10,578 nt of DNA from 02-FULL-45-11b sp041663485 (GCA_041663485.1 JBAYMO010000033.1:1-10578); one strand, 5' to 3'; positions 1 through 7,661 are shown, counted from the stretch's first letter. Notes: generated by a model from the letters alone, not told the origin. Made by a program: numbers and translations.

Positions 1-1
1 C

Positions 2-139
2 GCCCAATCCATTGATCTGGTTTTGAACGATGAAAAACTAAGAAACAATTTAAAAATTCGCAGCCAGGCGCATGCTCAAAAATTTCATTGGCTAGATAAG
101 GCGCAAGAAATTTTAAACGTAATCGAATCTTTAAAATAA
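2..139 (+). CDS. C-terminal end of a glycosyltransferase (5' end outside window)
   Basis: An open frame enters from the left edge and ends at TAA 137-139, giving 45 residues. The peptide begins AQSIDLVLNDEKLRNNLK and continues with a segment containing KFHWLDKAQEIL. This pattern (short loop, 'D..LR..L', then a helix with an aromatic-Trp pair followed by Ala) is what the last helices of GT-B glycosyltransferases of the GT4/GT1 type look like, and a complete GT4 enzyme starts 2 nt downstream. The catalytic region lies outside the window, so the donor and acceptor cannot be judged. The assignment rests on this short tail and the neighbour; it could be another Rossmann-type enzyme. Confidence 0.6.
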   Translation, partial: AQSIDLVLNDEKLRNNLKIRSQAHAQKFHWLDKAQEILNVIESLK

Positions 140-141
140 CT

Positions 142-1260
142 ATGAGAATCGGCATTGACGCTCGTATGTTTGGCCCAAAAGCCGCGACTGGCATTGGCTC
201 ATACATAATGAACTTGACCCAAAATCTATTTATCATTGACGAAAAAAATGAGTATTTTCTTTTTATGAACGAACCGGCGTACTCCGAATTTCTAACGCCG
301 AACAATCGCGTGCATAAAATTAAAGTAAATTTACCCTGGTATAGCCTAGTTGAACAAATCAAATTTCCTTTTATTTTATTGAAATATCATCTTGACTTAG
401 TACATTTCCCGCATTTTAACGCGGCTTTTTTGTATCCTAAAAAATTTATTGTTACCATTCATGATATTACGCCATTTTTTTTCCCAGGCCCGCTAGTTAA
501 AAAATCTTGGGTTAGACGTCTGGGCTATAAACTGGTGTTTAATCTCTCAATTAGACGAGCAAAAAAAATTATTGTTATTTCTCATCACACCGAAGAAAAT
601 ATCATTAAATATTTTAAGGCCAAAAAGAAAAAAATAAACCTGACTTACTTGGGTCTTGACTCGACAGTAAAAAAAATTGAAAGCCAGCGCGACTTGGATG
701 ATTTTAAATTAAAACATGGCCTGACGAAACCGTACTTGTTTTATGTTGGTGTTTGGCGTGATCACAAAAATGTAACCGGTTTGATTAAGGCTTTTAATAT
801 ATTGAAAGCAGACCAGGGGATTGATTGTCAGTTGGTTTTGGGTGGAAATTATGATCCAAGATTTCCTGAGGTAAAATCCGCTATTGATCAGTCAAAATTT
901 AAATCCGATATTATTTTACCCGGTTTTATTTCTCAAGCGGAGTTGTCATTTTATTACAGTGCAGCTAAAATATTTGTTCTGCCATCTTTTTGTGAAGGCT
1001 TTGGCTTGGTTGCCTTGGAATCATTGGCTTGTGGTGTGCCGGTAGCTGGTTCAAACACAACCAGTCTGCCGGAAATAATAGACGGGGCCGGCATATATTT
1101 TGATCCCCGAGACCCCAAGGATATAGCGGAAAAAATTAATCAATTGTTTTCGAATCACAACTTGTATTCAAGCCTCAAAAATCAAGGGTTCAGTGTTTTA
1201 CTGAATTATACCTGGCACTCTTGTGCCGAGAAAACATTAGATGTTTACCAATCGAGCTAA
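142..1260 (+). CDS. GT4-family glycosyltransferase
   Basis: This is a 372-residue retaining GT-B glycosyltransferase, the usual length for GT4, predicted to move a sugar from a nucleotide-sugar donor to a growing surface glycan or lipid-linked intermediate at the inner face of the membrane. The N-terminal Rossmann half opens with MRIGIDARMF and a glycine-rich loop (TGIGSY, about 16-21), and carries the HD pair at 107-108 followed by P. The C-terminal half has the donor-site motif EGFGLVALE at 285-293, i.e. the E-x7-E signature, followed by ACGVPVAGSNTTSLPEI. The start is ATG two bases after the previous stop; there is no Shine-Dalgarno and no better upstream start, so it is probably co-transcribed with the preceding glycosyltransferase. 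Sequence similarity suggests mannosyl- or related hexosyltransferases, but the sugar cannot be told from motifs. Confidence 0.9.
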   Translation: MRIGIDARMFGPKAATGIGSYIMNLTQNLFIIDEKNEYFLFMNEPAYSEFLTPNNRVHKIKVNLPWYSLVEQIKFPFILLKYHLDLVHFPHFNAAFLYPKKFIVTIHDITPFFFPGPLVKKSWVRRLGYKLVFNLSIRRAKKIIVISHHTEENIIKYFKAKKKKINLTYLGLDSTVKKIESQRDLDDFKLKHGLTKPYLFYVGVWRDHKNVTGLIKAFNILKADQGIDCQLVLGGNYDPRFPEVKSAIDQSKFKSDIILPGFISQAELSFYYSAAKIFVLPSFCEGFGLVALESLACGVPVAGSNTTSLPEIIDGAGIYFDPRDPKDIAEKINQLFSNHNLYSSLKNQGFSVLLNYTWHSCAEKTLDVYQSS

Positions 1261-1273
1261 TTTGTGTTATAAT
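1244..1273 (+). promoter_or_regulatory. Extended -10 promoter for the DUF4012 gene
   Basis: A perfect TATAAT at 1268-1273 is preceded by TG at 1265-1266, giving the extended -10 form TGnTATAAT. TTTACC at 1244-1249 is a partial -35 (4 of 6 positions) with an 18-nt spacer; it lies inside the end of the glycosyltransferase gene. Transcription would begin near 1280, leaving a leader of about 22 nt before ATG 1302. The 11-mer TGTTATAATAT recurs at the promoter at 8169-8179. Confidence 0.65.
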
Positions 1274-1301
1274 ATACCAATCTTAGAGATAAAATAATTT
1301 A

Positions 1302-3809
1302 ATGACGAAAAAAACAAAAAAATCTAAAATTAACAAAAAACCAGTTTTGAAAAATAAATCAGGATCGTCAAGTAAAGTCCTTGGTTTGACCCAAAAAACC
1401 TTAAAAATAGCCAAAAAAATAAGTACAGTCGAAAAGAAAACTTCAGCTAAAATATCCAGTGCAGCTAAATTGAGGGTTAGTAATTTAAAGAATAAAAGTG
1501 CCAAAACTGTTGCTAAGTCAAATCAAGCCTTGATTTCTGATGAAATAAATAATTTCCAAACAGTAGTTTTATCTGATAAAGAATTAATCAAGGATAAGCA
1601 ATCTATCAGCCCAAAAGTTGATAATTTTGATTATCCAGTATTTAAAAAAAATCTAACTGACAAGGTGGTTAATTTCTCCATTGGCAATTACCGAAAGATC
1701 GGCGTAAATTTTGTAGAAAAAAAATCCTTACTTAATCAAATCGCCAATTATTTTGTAGATTTTTTTACGCCAAAAGCATTAGCCGAACCAGTTGAAGAAA
1801 TTGAGGACATTTTTGCTCCACCGCCACGAGTTAAATTATACAATTTGAATTTGCCTCGCCATTGGAAAAAACAGTTGGCCGTTTTTAGCATAACGGCTTT
1901 TATTTTAATTTCGCCTTTGCAGGCCTATACCTACTATCGTGATCTGACGAATTCAAAAGATCGGGTATTGTTTATGACTAACGAAGCGATTGAAAATTTG
2001 AAGCAAGGACAATCTTCAATAAAAGATTTAAATCTTTCAGACGCGGCCGGAAAATTTGGCGAGGCTAAAGAAAATTTTTCTTCCGCCAGAAATGAAATTG
2101 CCAATTTAAATAATTTAACCGCGGATTTATTAAAAATTTTGCCGAATCAAAGCAAAACTCTAAAATCGGGCATGGCGCTTTTGGAAGCCGGCGCTTTAGC
2201 TTCCGAGGCGGGCGAAATTTTAACAAAAAGCGTCAATCACATTATTAGCGACGGCAGCTATCAGAATTATTATGATTTGCTAAATTCTTTTAGAAACGAC
2301 GTCGCTATTTCAATCCAAAAATTTGGTTTGGCCAAAGATAAAATTAATGAAGTTAAGCCCAATAGTCTCCAAGCTGATCAGCGAGAACGGCTGACAACTG
2401 TTGTTAATTATTTACCGGCGATTGAAAGCGGATTAAATCAACTCTACCAAATTAATAATTCTGTTTTAAGCGCGTTGGGGGAAAATCAGGCTAAACGATA
2501 TTTGCTGGTCTTTGTTAATAGTAATGAATTGAGAGCCACCGGCGGTTTTATGGGATCATTTGCCACAGTAACTATCAATCATGGACGATTAGAACAAGTT
2601 GATATTCCCGGCGGCGGAACCTATGATATTCAAGGTCAGCTGGTGCCCAAAGTCATATCACCCGAACCCTTGCATTTAATTAATCCTCGCTGGGAATTCC
2701 AGGATGCTAATTGGTGGCCGGACTACCCAAGTTCAGCCAAAAAAATTCAGTGGTTTTATGAAGGCGCGAACAATGCCAAGGTTGACGGAGTAATAACTAT
2801 TACTTCATCGGTCATGGAAAGCTTGCTGGAAATTTTTGGACCAATTAACATGCCTGAATATGAACGCGTAATCACCAAGGATAATTTTGTCGCTGAAACA
2901 CAAAAGATTGTTGAATTGGAATATGACAAAAAAGAAAATCGTCCAAAAAAATTCTTGGCTGATTTGGCGCCAAAACTGCTGGAAAAAGTCTTTCAAGCCA
3001 AAAAAACCGAACTGCTAAAAGCAGCCGAACTGGCCAAAAACTCATTGAACAACCGACAGCTGATGATCTATTTTAATGATCAAAGTCTGGAAAAACTATT
3101 AACTGATTTCGGCTGGGACGGCCAAATGCGTCAAACCGACGGGGATTATTTGGCAGTTATAAAAAGTAACATTGCCGGAGGAAAAACCGATGGGGTAATT
3201 AAAGATACCATTAAGCACCAAGCTGAAATCGCGCCTGATGGATCAATCATTGATACCGTCACTTTAATCAGACGCCATAATGGCGTGCCTGGGAAAGATA
3301 TTTTTACCGGAGTGCAAAACAACACTTATTTGCGTTTTTATGTTCCATTGGGCAGTTCTTTAATTGAGGCTAAGGGCTTTAAAGCCCCAGCCAAAAAATT
3401 ATTTCAAGAACCAGATGATAATTTTTTGGCCGACGAAGACTTAAAAAATATTGAGGGCGAACACCAAACTGACAGTAATTCAGGCACGGAAATTTACACT
3501 GAAAATGGTAAAACGGTTTTTGGTAATTGGCTCATGCTAAAAGCCGGTTCGGTGGCAGAAGTAACGATTAAATACCGATTGCCGTTTGCCATTAATTCCT
3601 CGGGACAAAATACTTTTTATTACAGTTTATTGACCCAAAAACAAGCCGGAACGCAAACGGACGAAATTTATAGTAATTTAAAGCTTAATGACAAGCTCAA
3701 AATTCTGGCTAAATTTCCCGTTGATTTAACTAGCAACGAAAACGAAACAAGTTTTCATGCCGCTTTAGACACGGATCAATTCTATGGCGTCGCTTTAATT
3801 GGTAATTAA
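1302..3809 (+). CDS. DUF4012 domain-containing membrane-anchored surface protein
   Basis: This is an 835-residue protein with a single membrane helix at about 189-208 (VFSITAFILISPL core) preceded by a long charged N-terminal region, so it is predicted to be N-in/C-out. Residues 1-72 contain 22 Lys and almost no acidic residues, resembling a histone-H1-like tail. Residues 215-380 are mostly helical, probably coiled. The DUF4012 core follows: a stretch containing LLVFVNSNELRATGGFMGSF at about 401-420, then the NWWPDYP motif near 470-476 and VDGVITI at 494-500. DUF4012 proteins are common in Patescibacteria and some Gram-positives, often beside glycan genes; their biochemical role is not established. 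The gene follows two glycosyltransferases and precedes another N-in/C-out protein by 11 nt, consistent with a surface-assembly role (inference). It appears to have its own promoter just upstream. Confidence 0.85.
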   Translation: MTKKTKKSKINKKPVLKNKSGSSSKVLGLTQKTLKIAKKISTVEKKTSAKISSAAKLRVSNLKNKSAKTVAKSNQALISDEINNFQTVVLSDKELIKDKQSISPKVDNFDYPVFKKNLTDKVVNFSIGNYRKIGVNFVEKKSLLNQIANYFVDFFTPKALAEPVEEIEDIFAPPPRVKLYNLNLPRHWKKQLAVFSITAFILISPLQAYTYYRDLTNSKDRVLFMTNEAIENLKQGQSSIKDLNLSDAAGKFGEAKENFSSARNEIANLNNLTADLLKILPNQSKTLKSGMALLEAGALASEAGEILTKSVNHIISDGSYQNYYDLLNSFRNDVAISIQKFGLAKDKINEVKPNSLQADQRERLTTVVNYLPAIESGLNQLYQINNSVLSALGENQAKRYLLVFVNSNELRATGGFMGSFATVTINHGRLEQVDIPGGGTYDIQGQLVPKVISPEPLHLINPRWEFQDANWWPDYPSSAKKIQWFYEGANNAKVDGVITITSSVMESLLEIFGPINMPEYERVITKDNFVAETQKIVELEYDKKENRPKKFLADLAPKLLEKVFQAKKTELLKAAELAKNSLNNRQLMIYFNDQSLEKLLTDFGWDGQMRQTDGDYLAVIKSNIAGGKTDGVIKDTIKHQAEIAPDGSIIDTVTLIRRHNGVPGKDIFTGVQNNTYLRFYVPLGSSLIEAKGFKAPAKKLFQEPDDNFLADEDLKNIEGEHQTDSNSGTEIYTENGKTVFGNWLMLKAGSVAEVTIKYRLPFAINSSGQNTFYYSLLTQKQAGTQTDEIYSNLKLNDKLKILAKFPVDLTSNENETSFHAALDTDQFYGVALIGN

Positions 3810-3820
3810 CAAATATACTT

Positions 3821-5722
3821 ATGCAAAGGAATAGATTAAAGCAATTCAAAAAAGAAGCGAAACAAAACCAAGCTAATATCCAAAAAGGTTTAATGTCAAT
3901 TTACCGCAACCAAGATGGCAGTTTGCCTGATATTTCTCATTTGGAAGTCAGACACAAATCCAAGTTAAAGCTTTTTCTAATCGGTATCATTGTAGTTTCA
4001 CTAATTCTGTCCATAGTCACTTGGTTAGGTTTTTTATTGTTCAACCCGACCAAAAGCGCCAGTAATAAAAGTATCAAACTGACTTTTGATGCCCCGCAGA
4101 ATATTGCCTCGGGCGATGAAATAACTTACAATCTTTCTTATAAAAATATTGACAACGTGGCTTTAAGAAATGTTGAGATCATGATTCGATATCCTGACGA
4201 TTTTCAATTTATTTCCGCTCAACCCGTACCGACGAATACTTTTAATACTTCGTGGAAAATTGGTGATTTAGAAAAAGGCGCCAGCGGCCAAATTGCCATC
4301 ACTGGCAAATTAATCGGAGCTGTGGGATCCATCAAGTCAATCAGCGCAACCGCTTCATTTCAGCCGGAAAATTTCAGTTCATCATTCAAAGAAAGTTCAT
4401 CATTCAGTCACCAGATTACTTCCTCAATTCTAGAGTTGAATATTGAAGGCCCGGATAAGATTTTACCGCAAAAAAAAGCCACCTACAAAATTACTTACAA
4501 AAATAATTCCGAACAGGACCTATCAAAACTCAAGGTTATAGCCAATTACCCAACCAATTTCATTTATCAAGATGCTGAGCCTAAGCCAGCGGCCAACGAA
4601 GGGGATAATAAAACCAATAGTGTTTGGGTAATTGACAGTTTAGCCAAGCAACAAGAGGGCAGCATTGAATTATCCGGTGGTTTTGTGGCCGATAAAAATA
4701 TCTTGCAAGGCAATATTAAAGTTCAAATCGGATTTATTGATGATCAAGGTAATTTTTCTTTGCAGCAGGAAAAAGATATCACCACGGAGATCACCGAAGC
4801 CAATTTGAGTCTCGATTTAATTATTAACGGTTCAGCCCAGAGCCAGCCGATTAATTTTGGCCAAACTTTGACTTACTCGCTTAACTACAAAAATCTCGGC
4901 CAAAAAGATATTGATGACGCGGTTTTTTCCGTGGCCATAGATTCTGGCATTGTTGATTGGGAGTCCCTTGACGACAAAAACGGCGGACGCCGCGAAGGTA
5001 ATAAAATTTCTTGGAATAAAGATCAAATTTCCCAGCTTGATTTAATTCGACCTTTAGATGAAGGCACAATTACTTTTTCTATCAAAGTCAAAGAAGCCAA
5101 TCAAATTGATATGGGTAAAACCAATTTGATTGTTAAAAGCCAAGCTTTGGCCACGATGTTAAAATTAGGCGAAACAGAAGTTCCTGATCTGACCGTTGAG
5201 TCGACCGAAATTCAAAACAACATTAATACTGATATTGATTTGAAAGTTGAGGGACGATATTTTGACGAAGACAATATGGCGGTTGGTACGGGTCCATTAC
5301 CGCCGGTTGTGGGTCAGCCCACCACTTTTAGAATTTACTGGTCATTGGCCAATAGCCTGCATGAAGTAACAGACGTTAGGGTTTCGGCGGTTTTGCCAGC
5401 CGGCGTTAGTTGGTATGACAAAAAATTCGTCAAAGTTGGAGATATTAAATATGACGCAAGCACCAGGACTGTTACCTGGTCAATTGGGCGGATTACAGCC
5501 AACAAAAATTATACGGATGTTAATTGCTGGTTTGATGTCTCAGTTGTTCCTACCAGTCAACAGCTTAGAAAATTACTAATCTTAACCGATCAAGTAACCA
5601 TGACGGCTAAAGATAAAACAACCGATTCTTTGATTACCAAAAATGGCAAAGCCATAACTTCAAATTTAGAGGATGATCCAATTGGTGGCGGCAAGGGTTT
5701 AGTGATTGATATTACCGAATAG
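3821..5722 (+). CDS. Type II membrane protein with DUF11-like beta-sandwich repeats
   Basis: This is a 633-residue protein. A basic 48-residue cytoplasmic N-terminus leads into one membrane helix at about 50-73 (IGIIVVSLILSIVTWLGFLL). The rest is predicted extracellular and made of about four Ig-like beta-sandwich units of DUF11/CARDB character. The recurring strand pattern 'G..[TI]TY.[IL].YKN' appears at about 98-110 (GDEITYNLSYKNI), 218-230 (KKATYKITYKNNS) and 348-359 (GQTLTYSLNYKN), with a divergent copy at 498-507 (GQPTTFRIYW). Each repeat continues with a 'D..V.V..P..F' type strand. No enzymatic motif is visible, so a structural, adhesive or scaffold role outside the cell is likely. It starts 11 nt after the DUF4012 gene without a Shine-Dalgarno, and tgt begins 2 nt after its stop, so all three are probably in one transcript. 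The exact domain family is uncertain. Confidence 0.75.
   Translation: MQRNRLKQFKKEAKQNQANIQKGLMSIYRNQDGSLPDISHLEVRHKSKLKLFLIGIIVVSLILSIVTWLGFLLFNPTKSASNKSIKLTFDAPQNIASGDEITYNLSYKNIDNVALRNVEIMIRYPDDFQFISAQPVPTNTFNTSWKIGDLEKGASGQIAITGKLIGAVGSIKSISATASFQPENFSSSFKESSSFSHQITSSILELNIEGPDKILPQKKATYKITYKNNSEQDLSKLKVIANYPTNFIYQDAEPKPAANEGDNKTNSVWVIDSLAKQQEGSIELSGGFVADKNILQGNIKVQIGFIDDQGNFSLQQEKDITTEITEANLSLDLIINGSAQSQPINFGQTLTYSLNYKNLGQKDIDDAVFSVAIDSGIVDWESLDDKNGGRREGNKISWNKDQISQLDLIRPLDEGTITFSIKVKEANQIDMGKTNLIVKSQALATMLKLGETEVPDLTVESTEIQNNINTDIDLKVEGRYFDEDNMAVGTGPLPPVVGQPTTFRIYWSLANSLHEVTDVRVSAVLPAGVSWYDKKFVKVGDIKYDASTRTVTWSIGRITANKNYTDVNCWFDVSVVPTSQQLRKLLILTDQVTMTAKDKTTDSLITKNGKAITSNLEDDPIGGGKGLVIDITE
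4376..4406 (+). repeat. Short in-frame tandem duplication in the DUF11-like gene
   Basis: AGTTCATCATTCA occurs at 4376-4388 and again at 4394-4406, an offset of 18 nt or six codons. It encodes two successive SSSF motifs in a Ser-rich loop between the first and second beta-sandwich units (about residues 186-195). It looks like a small replication-slippage duplication in a linker. Confidence 0.7.
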
Positions 5723-5724
5723 CC

Positions 5725-6822
5725 ATGAAGACTTTTGAGATATTAAAAGTATCAAAAATATCTAAAGCCAGATTAACAAAATTAAGGACAGCTCACGGGG
5801 ACGTGAATGGTCCTTTTTTTATGCCCATTGCCACGAAGGCAGCGGTAAAAAACTTATCTGTCGAGGAGCTGACTGAATTAAATTCTCAAATTATTTTATC
5901 CAATACCTACCATTTATTTTTGGCTCCCGGCTCTAAACTAATTAAAAAATCCGGTGGATTGCATAAATTCATGCGCTGGCCCGGGCCAATTTTGACTGAC
6001 TCGGGCGGATTTCAAGTTTTTTCTTTATCAAAAATTAGAAAAATTGACGAACACGGGGTAATATTTTCCGATCCATCCAGCGGCACAAAACATTTGCTCA
6101 CGCCGGAGCTATCGATTAAAACCCAGAGAGAATTGGGGGTTGATATTGCCATGGCCTTTGATGAGGTCATTGGTTTTCCCGCCACCAAGGCTAAGGTTAA
6201 AGATGCCATGGAGCGCACCAGTCGATGGGCCAGGCGCTGTTTAAAGGAAAATACAGGTAAAAACTCACCTTTGCTTTTTGGTATTGTCCAGGGCGGTATA
6301 TACAAAGACCTAAGGTTATTATCAGCCAAAGAGCTAGTCGATTTGAATTTTGACGGATACGCGGTTGGCGGCGTGGCAGTTGGGGAACCAAGAGAAAAAA
6401 TGAAACAAATTTTAAATTGGACCGTGCCAATTTTACCTAAAGATAAGCCAAGATATTTAATGGGTTTGGGTCGACCGGAAGAAATTTTAGCCGCGGTAAA
6501 GCTTGGTATTGATATGTTCGATTGCGTTATTCCCACCCGCGAAGCCAGGCACGGACGGCTGTATTTGAAGGCAAATAGCAAGTGGCAAATAGCCAATAGC
6601 AATAAGTTTTATAAAACTATCAATATTACAAATGCTAAATTTCGCCATGACCTTTCACCGATAAACAACACCAATTTAAAGCAATATTCAAAAGCTTATT
6701 TACATCATTTGTTTAAAACCAATGAGCCGCTAGGTATGAGATTGGCCACTTTGAATAATTTGAATTTTTATTTAACCCTAACCCAAGAAATCCGCAAAAG
6801 TATTAAGAGGGGGGAGATTTAA
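5725..6822 (+). CDS. tgt: tRNA-guanine(34) transglycosylase lacking the zinc site
   Basis: This enzyme exchanges guanine 34 in GUN-anticodon tRNAs for preQ1 (most bacteria) or queuine, the base-exchange step of queuosine modification. At 365 residues it is close to the 375-386 of characterised bacterial Tgt. The TIM-barrel core is intact: DSGGFQ at 92-97 (Asp92 = Z. mobilis Asp102), Asp146 (=Asp156), the GIVQGG loop with Gln189 (=Gln203), GGVAVGE at 215-221, and FDCVIPTR at 265-272 with nucleophile Asp266 (=Asp280). The usual C-x-C-x2-C is absent: the segment between PIN and YSKAYLHHLF is about four residues short and has no Cys, and the fourth ligand, His349 in the usual LHNL, is Asn344. A repeat-derived insert lies at about 283-293. 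The position equivalent to Cys158 is Val148. It starts 2 nt after the upstream stop, with no Shine-Dalgarno. The assignment is firm; activity is likely but not certain. Confidence 0.95.
   Translation: MKTFEILKVSKISKARLTKLRTAHGDVNGPFFMPIATKAAVKNLSVEELTELNSQIILSNTYHLFLAPGSKLIKKSGGLHKFMRWPGPILTDSGGFQVFSLSKIRKIDEHGVIFSDPSSGTKHLLTPELSIKTQRELGVDIAMAFDEVIGFPATKAKVKDAMERTSRWARRCLKENTGKNSPLLFGIVQGGIYKDLRLLSAKELVDLNFDGYAVGGVAVGEPREKMKQILNWTVPILPKDKPRYLMGLGRPEEILAAVKLGIDMFDCVIPTREARHGRLYLKANSKWQIANSNKFYKTINITNAKFRHDLSPINNTNLKQYSKAYLHHLFKTNEPLGMRLATLNNLNFYLTLTQEIRKSIKRGEI
6571..6600 (+). repeat. GCAAATAGC-type short repeat inserted in tgt
   Basis: GCAAATAGC occurs at 6571-6579 and 6585-6593, followed by a partial copy CAATAGC at 6594-6600. 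It encodes ANSKWQIANSN at residues 283-293 of Tgt, a segment that ordinary bacterial Tgt does not have between the strand after RHGRLY and the INI.NAK strand. From memory, similar 'SKWQIANS' peptides turn up inside unrelated proteins of CPR and some other genomes, which would make this a copy of a dispersed mini-repeat; that cannot be confirmed from one window. Confidence 0.6.
6805..6816 (+). promoter_or_regulatory. Purine-rich ribosome binding site for the microprotein
   Basis: AAGAGGGGGGAG at 6805-6816, inside the last codons of tgt, ends in GGAG with a 9-nt gap to ATG 6826. It is the clearest Shine-Dalgarno-like element in the window; the other starts have none or only weak ones. Part of the signal is dictated by the Arg-Gly-Glu codons of Tgt, so it could be coincidental. 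Confidence 0.5.
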
Positions 6823-6825
6823 TTT

Positions 6826-6915
6826 ATGCTTCCAATCAGTATAATATTAATTATTATAGCGTTAATTATTTTTATTATTGCTGTTGGAATTTATGCCGCG
6901 GCCACAGATAAATAA
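6826..6915 (+). CDS. 29-residue single-pass membrane microprotein
   Basis: ATG 6826 to TAA 6915 encodes 29 residues: MLPIS, then an Ile/Leu/Val-rich helix from about 6 to 23, ending GIYAAATDK. The hydrophobic run is long enough for one membrane helix. It starts 3 nt after the tgt stop behind a strong GGAG at a good distance and ends 29 nt before the AlkD-like gene, filling most of an otherwise unexplained gap. No family is recognised. A+T-rich DNA can give Ile/Leu-rich open frames by chance, so reality depends mainly on the ribosome binding site and on conservation in relatives. Confidence 0.45.
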   Translation: MLPISIILIIIALIIFIIAVGIYAAATDK

Positions 6916-6944
6916 TTACTTTACCGGATAATTTAGTTTTATTT

Positions 6945-7661
6945 ATGCTAACTAGCAAGTTACAAAAATTTAAGAAAGAATTAAACAAATTGGCCGATAA
7001 AAAACAAGCTGCCATACTGCAGCGTTTTTTTAAAACCAAAAAAGGAGAATACGGGGCAGGGGATGTATTCTTGGGTATTATGGTTCCAAAACAGCGATTG
7101 CTGGCTAGAAATTATCTAGATTTATCTTTAGCCGAGCTTCAAACTTTATTAAACAATAAAATTCATGAATATCGGCTAATCGCTTTAATAATTCTCACGC
7201 AGCAATACGCCAAAGCGGATTTAATAAACAAAAAAAAGATTTTTAATTTTTATCTAAAAAACTTTAATCATATAAATAATTGGGATCTGGTCGATTTATC
7301 AGCGCCAAATATTATTGGCAACTATCTTTTGCCTGAGCCTCGAGATGTTTTGTATGACTTCGCCCAATCAAACAATCTCTGGAAAAAAAGAATCGCCATT
7401 ATTTCAACATTTTCTTTTATCCGTCAAAATCAATTCTCCGACACCATAAAAATTGCCAAAATTCTATTGTTGGATCGGCACGATTTAATCCAGAAAGCAG
7501 TGGGCTGGATGCTTCGGGAAATGGGCAAGAGAGATGAAAAATTGCTTCGCCATTTCTTAGATAAAAATGCCAAAATTATGCCACGCACTATGCTGCGCTA
7601 TGCTATTGAAAAATTACCAGAAAAAGACCGGCAATATTATTTATATAAAAAACGGCCTTAG
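6945..7661 (+). CDS. AlkD-like DNA alkylation repair glycosylase
   Basis: This is a 238-residue all-helical HEAT-like repeat protein of the AlkD/AlkC family (COG4912), nearly the same length as Bacillus cereus AlkD (237). AlkD removes N3- and N7-alkylated purines by base excision without flipping the base. The key positions align: HINNWDLVD at 109-117 supplies Trp113 and catalytic Asp117 (B. cereus Trp109, Asp113), WKKRIAI at 146-152 supplies Arg149 (=Arg148), and KAVGWMLRE at 184-192 supplies Trp188 (=Trp187). The enzyme is therefore probably active. ATG 6945 is the first start of the frame, and the N-terminal helix is as long as expected. The stop TAG 7659-7661 lies inside a hairpin that terminates the convergent gene. 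The gene is probably the last of the plus-strand run. Confidence 0.88.
   Translation: MLTSKLQKFKKELNKLADKKQAAILQRFFKTKKGEYGAGDVFLGIMVPKQRLLARNYLDLSLAELQTLLNNKIHEYRLIALIILTQQYAKADLINKKKIFNFYLKNFNHINNWDLVDLSAPNIIGNYLLPEPRDVLYDFAQSNNLWKKRIAIISTFSFIRQNQFSDTIKIAKILLLDRHDLIQKAVGWMLREMGKRDEKLLRHFLDKNAKIMPRTMLRYAIEKLPEKDRQYYLYKKRP

Noticed and set aside
1283..1504. 73-codon minus-strand frame rich in Leu/Phe
   Set aside because: It is the complement of the Lys-rich start of the DUF4012 gene (AAA/AAG read as TTT/CTT), which explains its apparent hydrophobicity.
4832..5069. Two overlapping minus-strand frames of 62-64 codons
   Set aside because: Both lie opposite the repeat region of the DUF11-like gene, with no family resemblance.
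6571..6600. CRISPR-like or VNTR array
   Set aside because: There are only two and a half copies of a 9-mer, with no spacers of constant length and no cas genes.
6012..6602. 196-codon open frame on the minus strand inside tgt
   Set aside because: It lies wholly opposite conserved tgt catalytic motifs, has no recognisable domain and no promoter or ribosome site; it is an antisense shadow.
6840..6845. TATAAT ahead of the AlkD-like gene as a possible promoter
   Set aside because: It has no TG extension and no plausible -35 at 16-18 nt, and lies in an Ile-codon run of the microprotein frame where such strings arise by chance.
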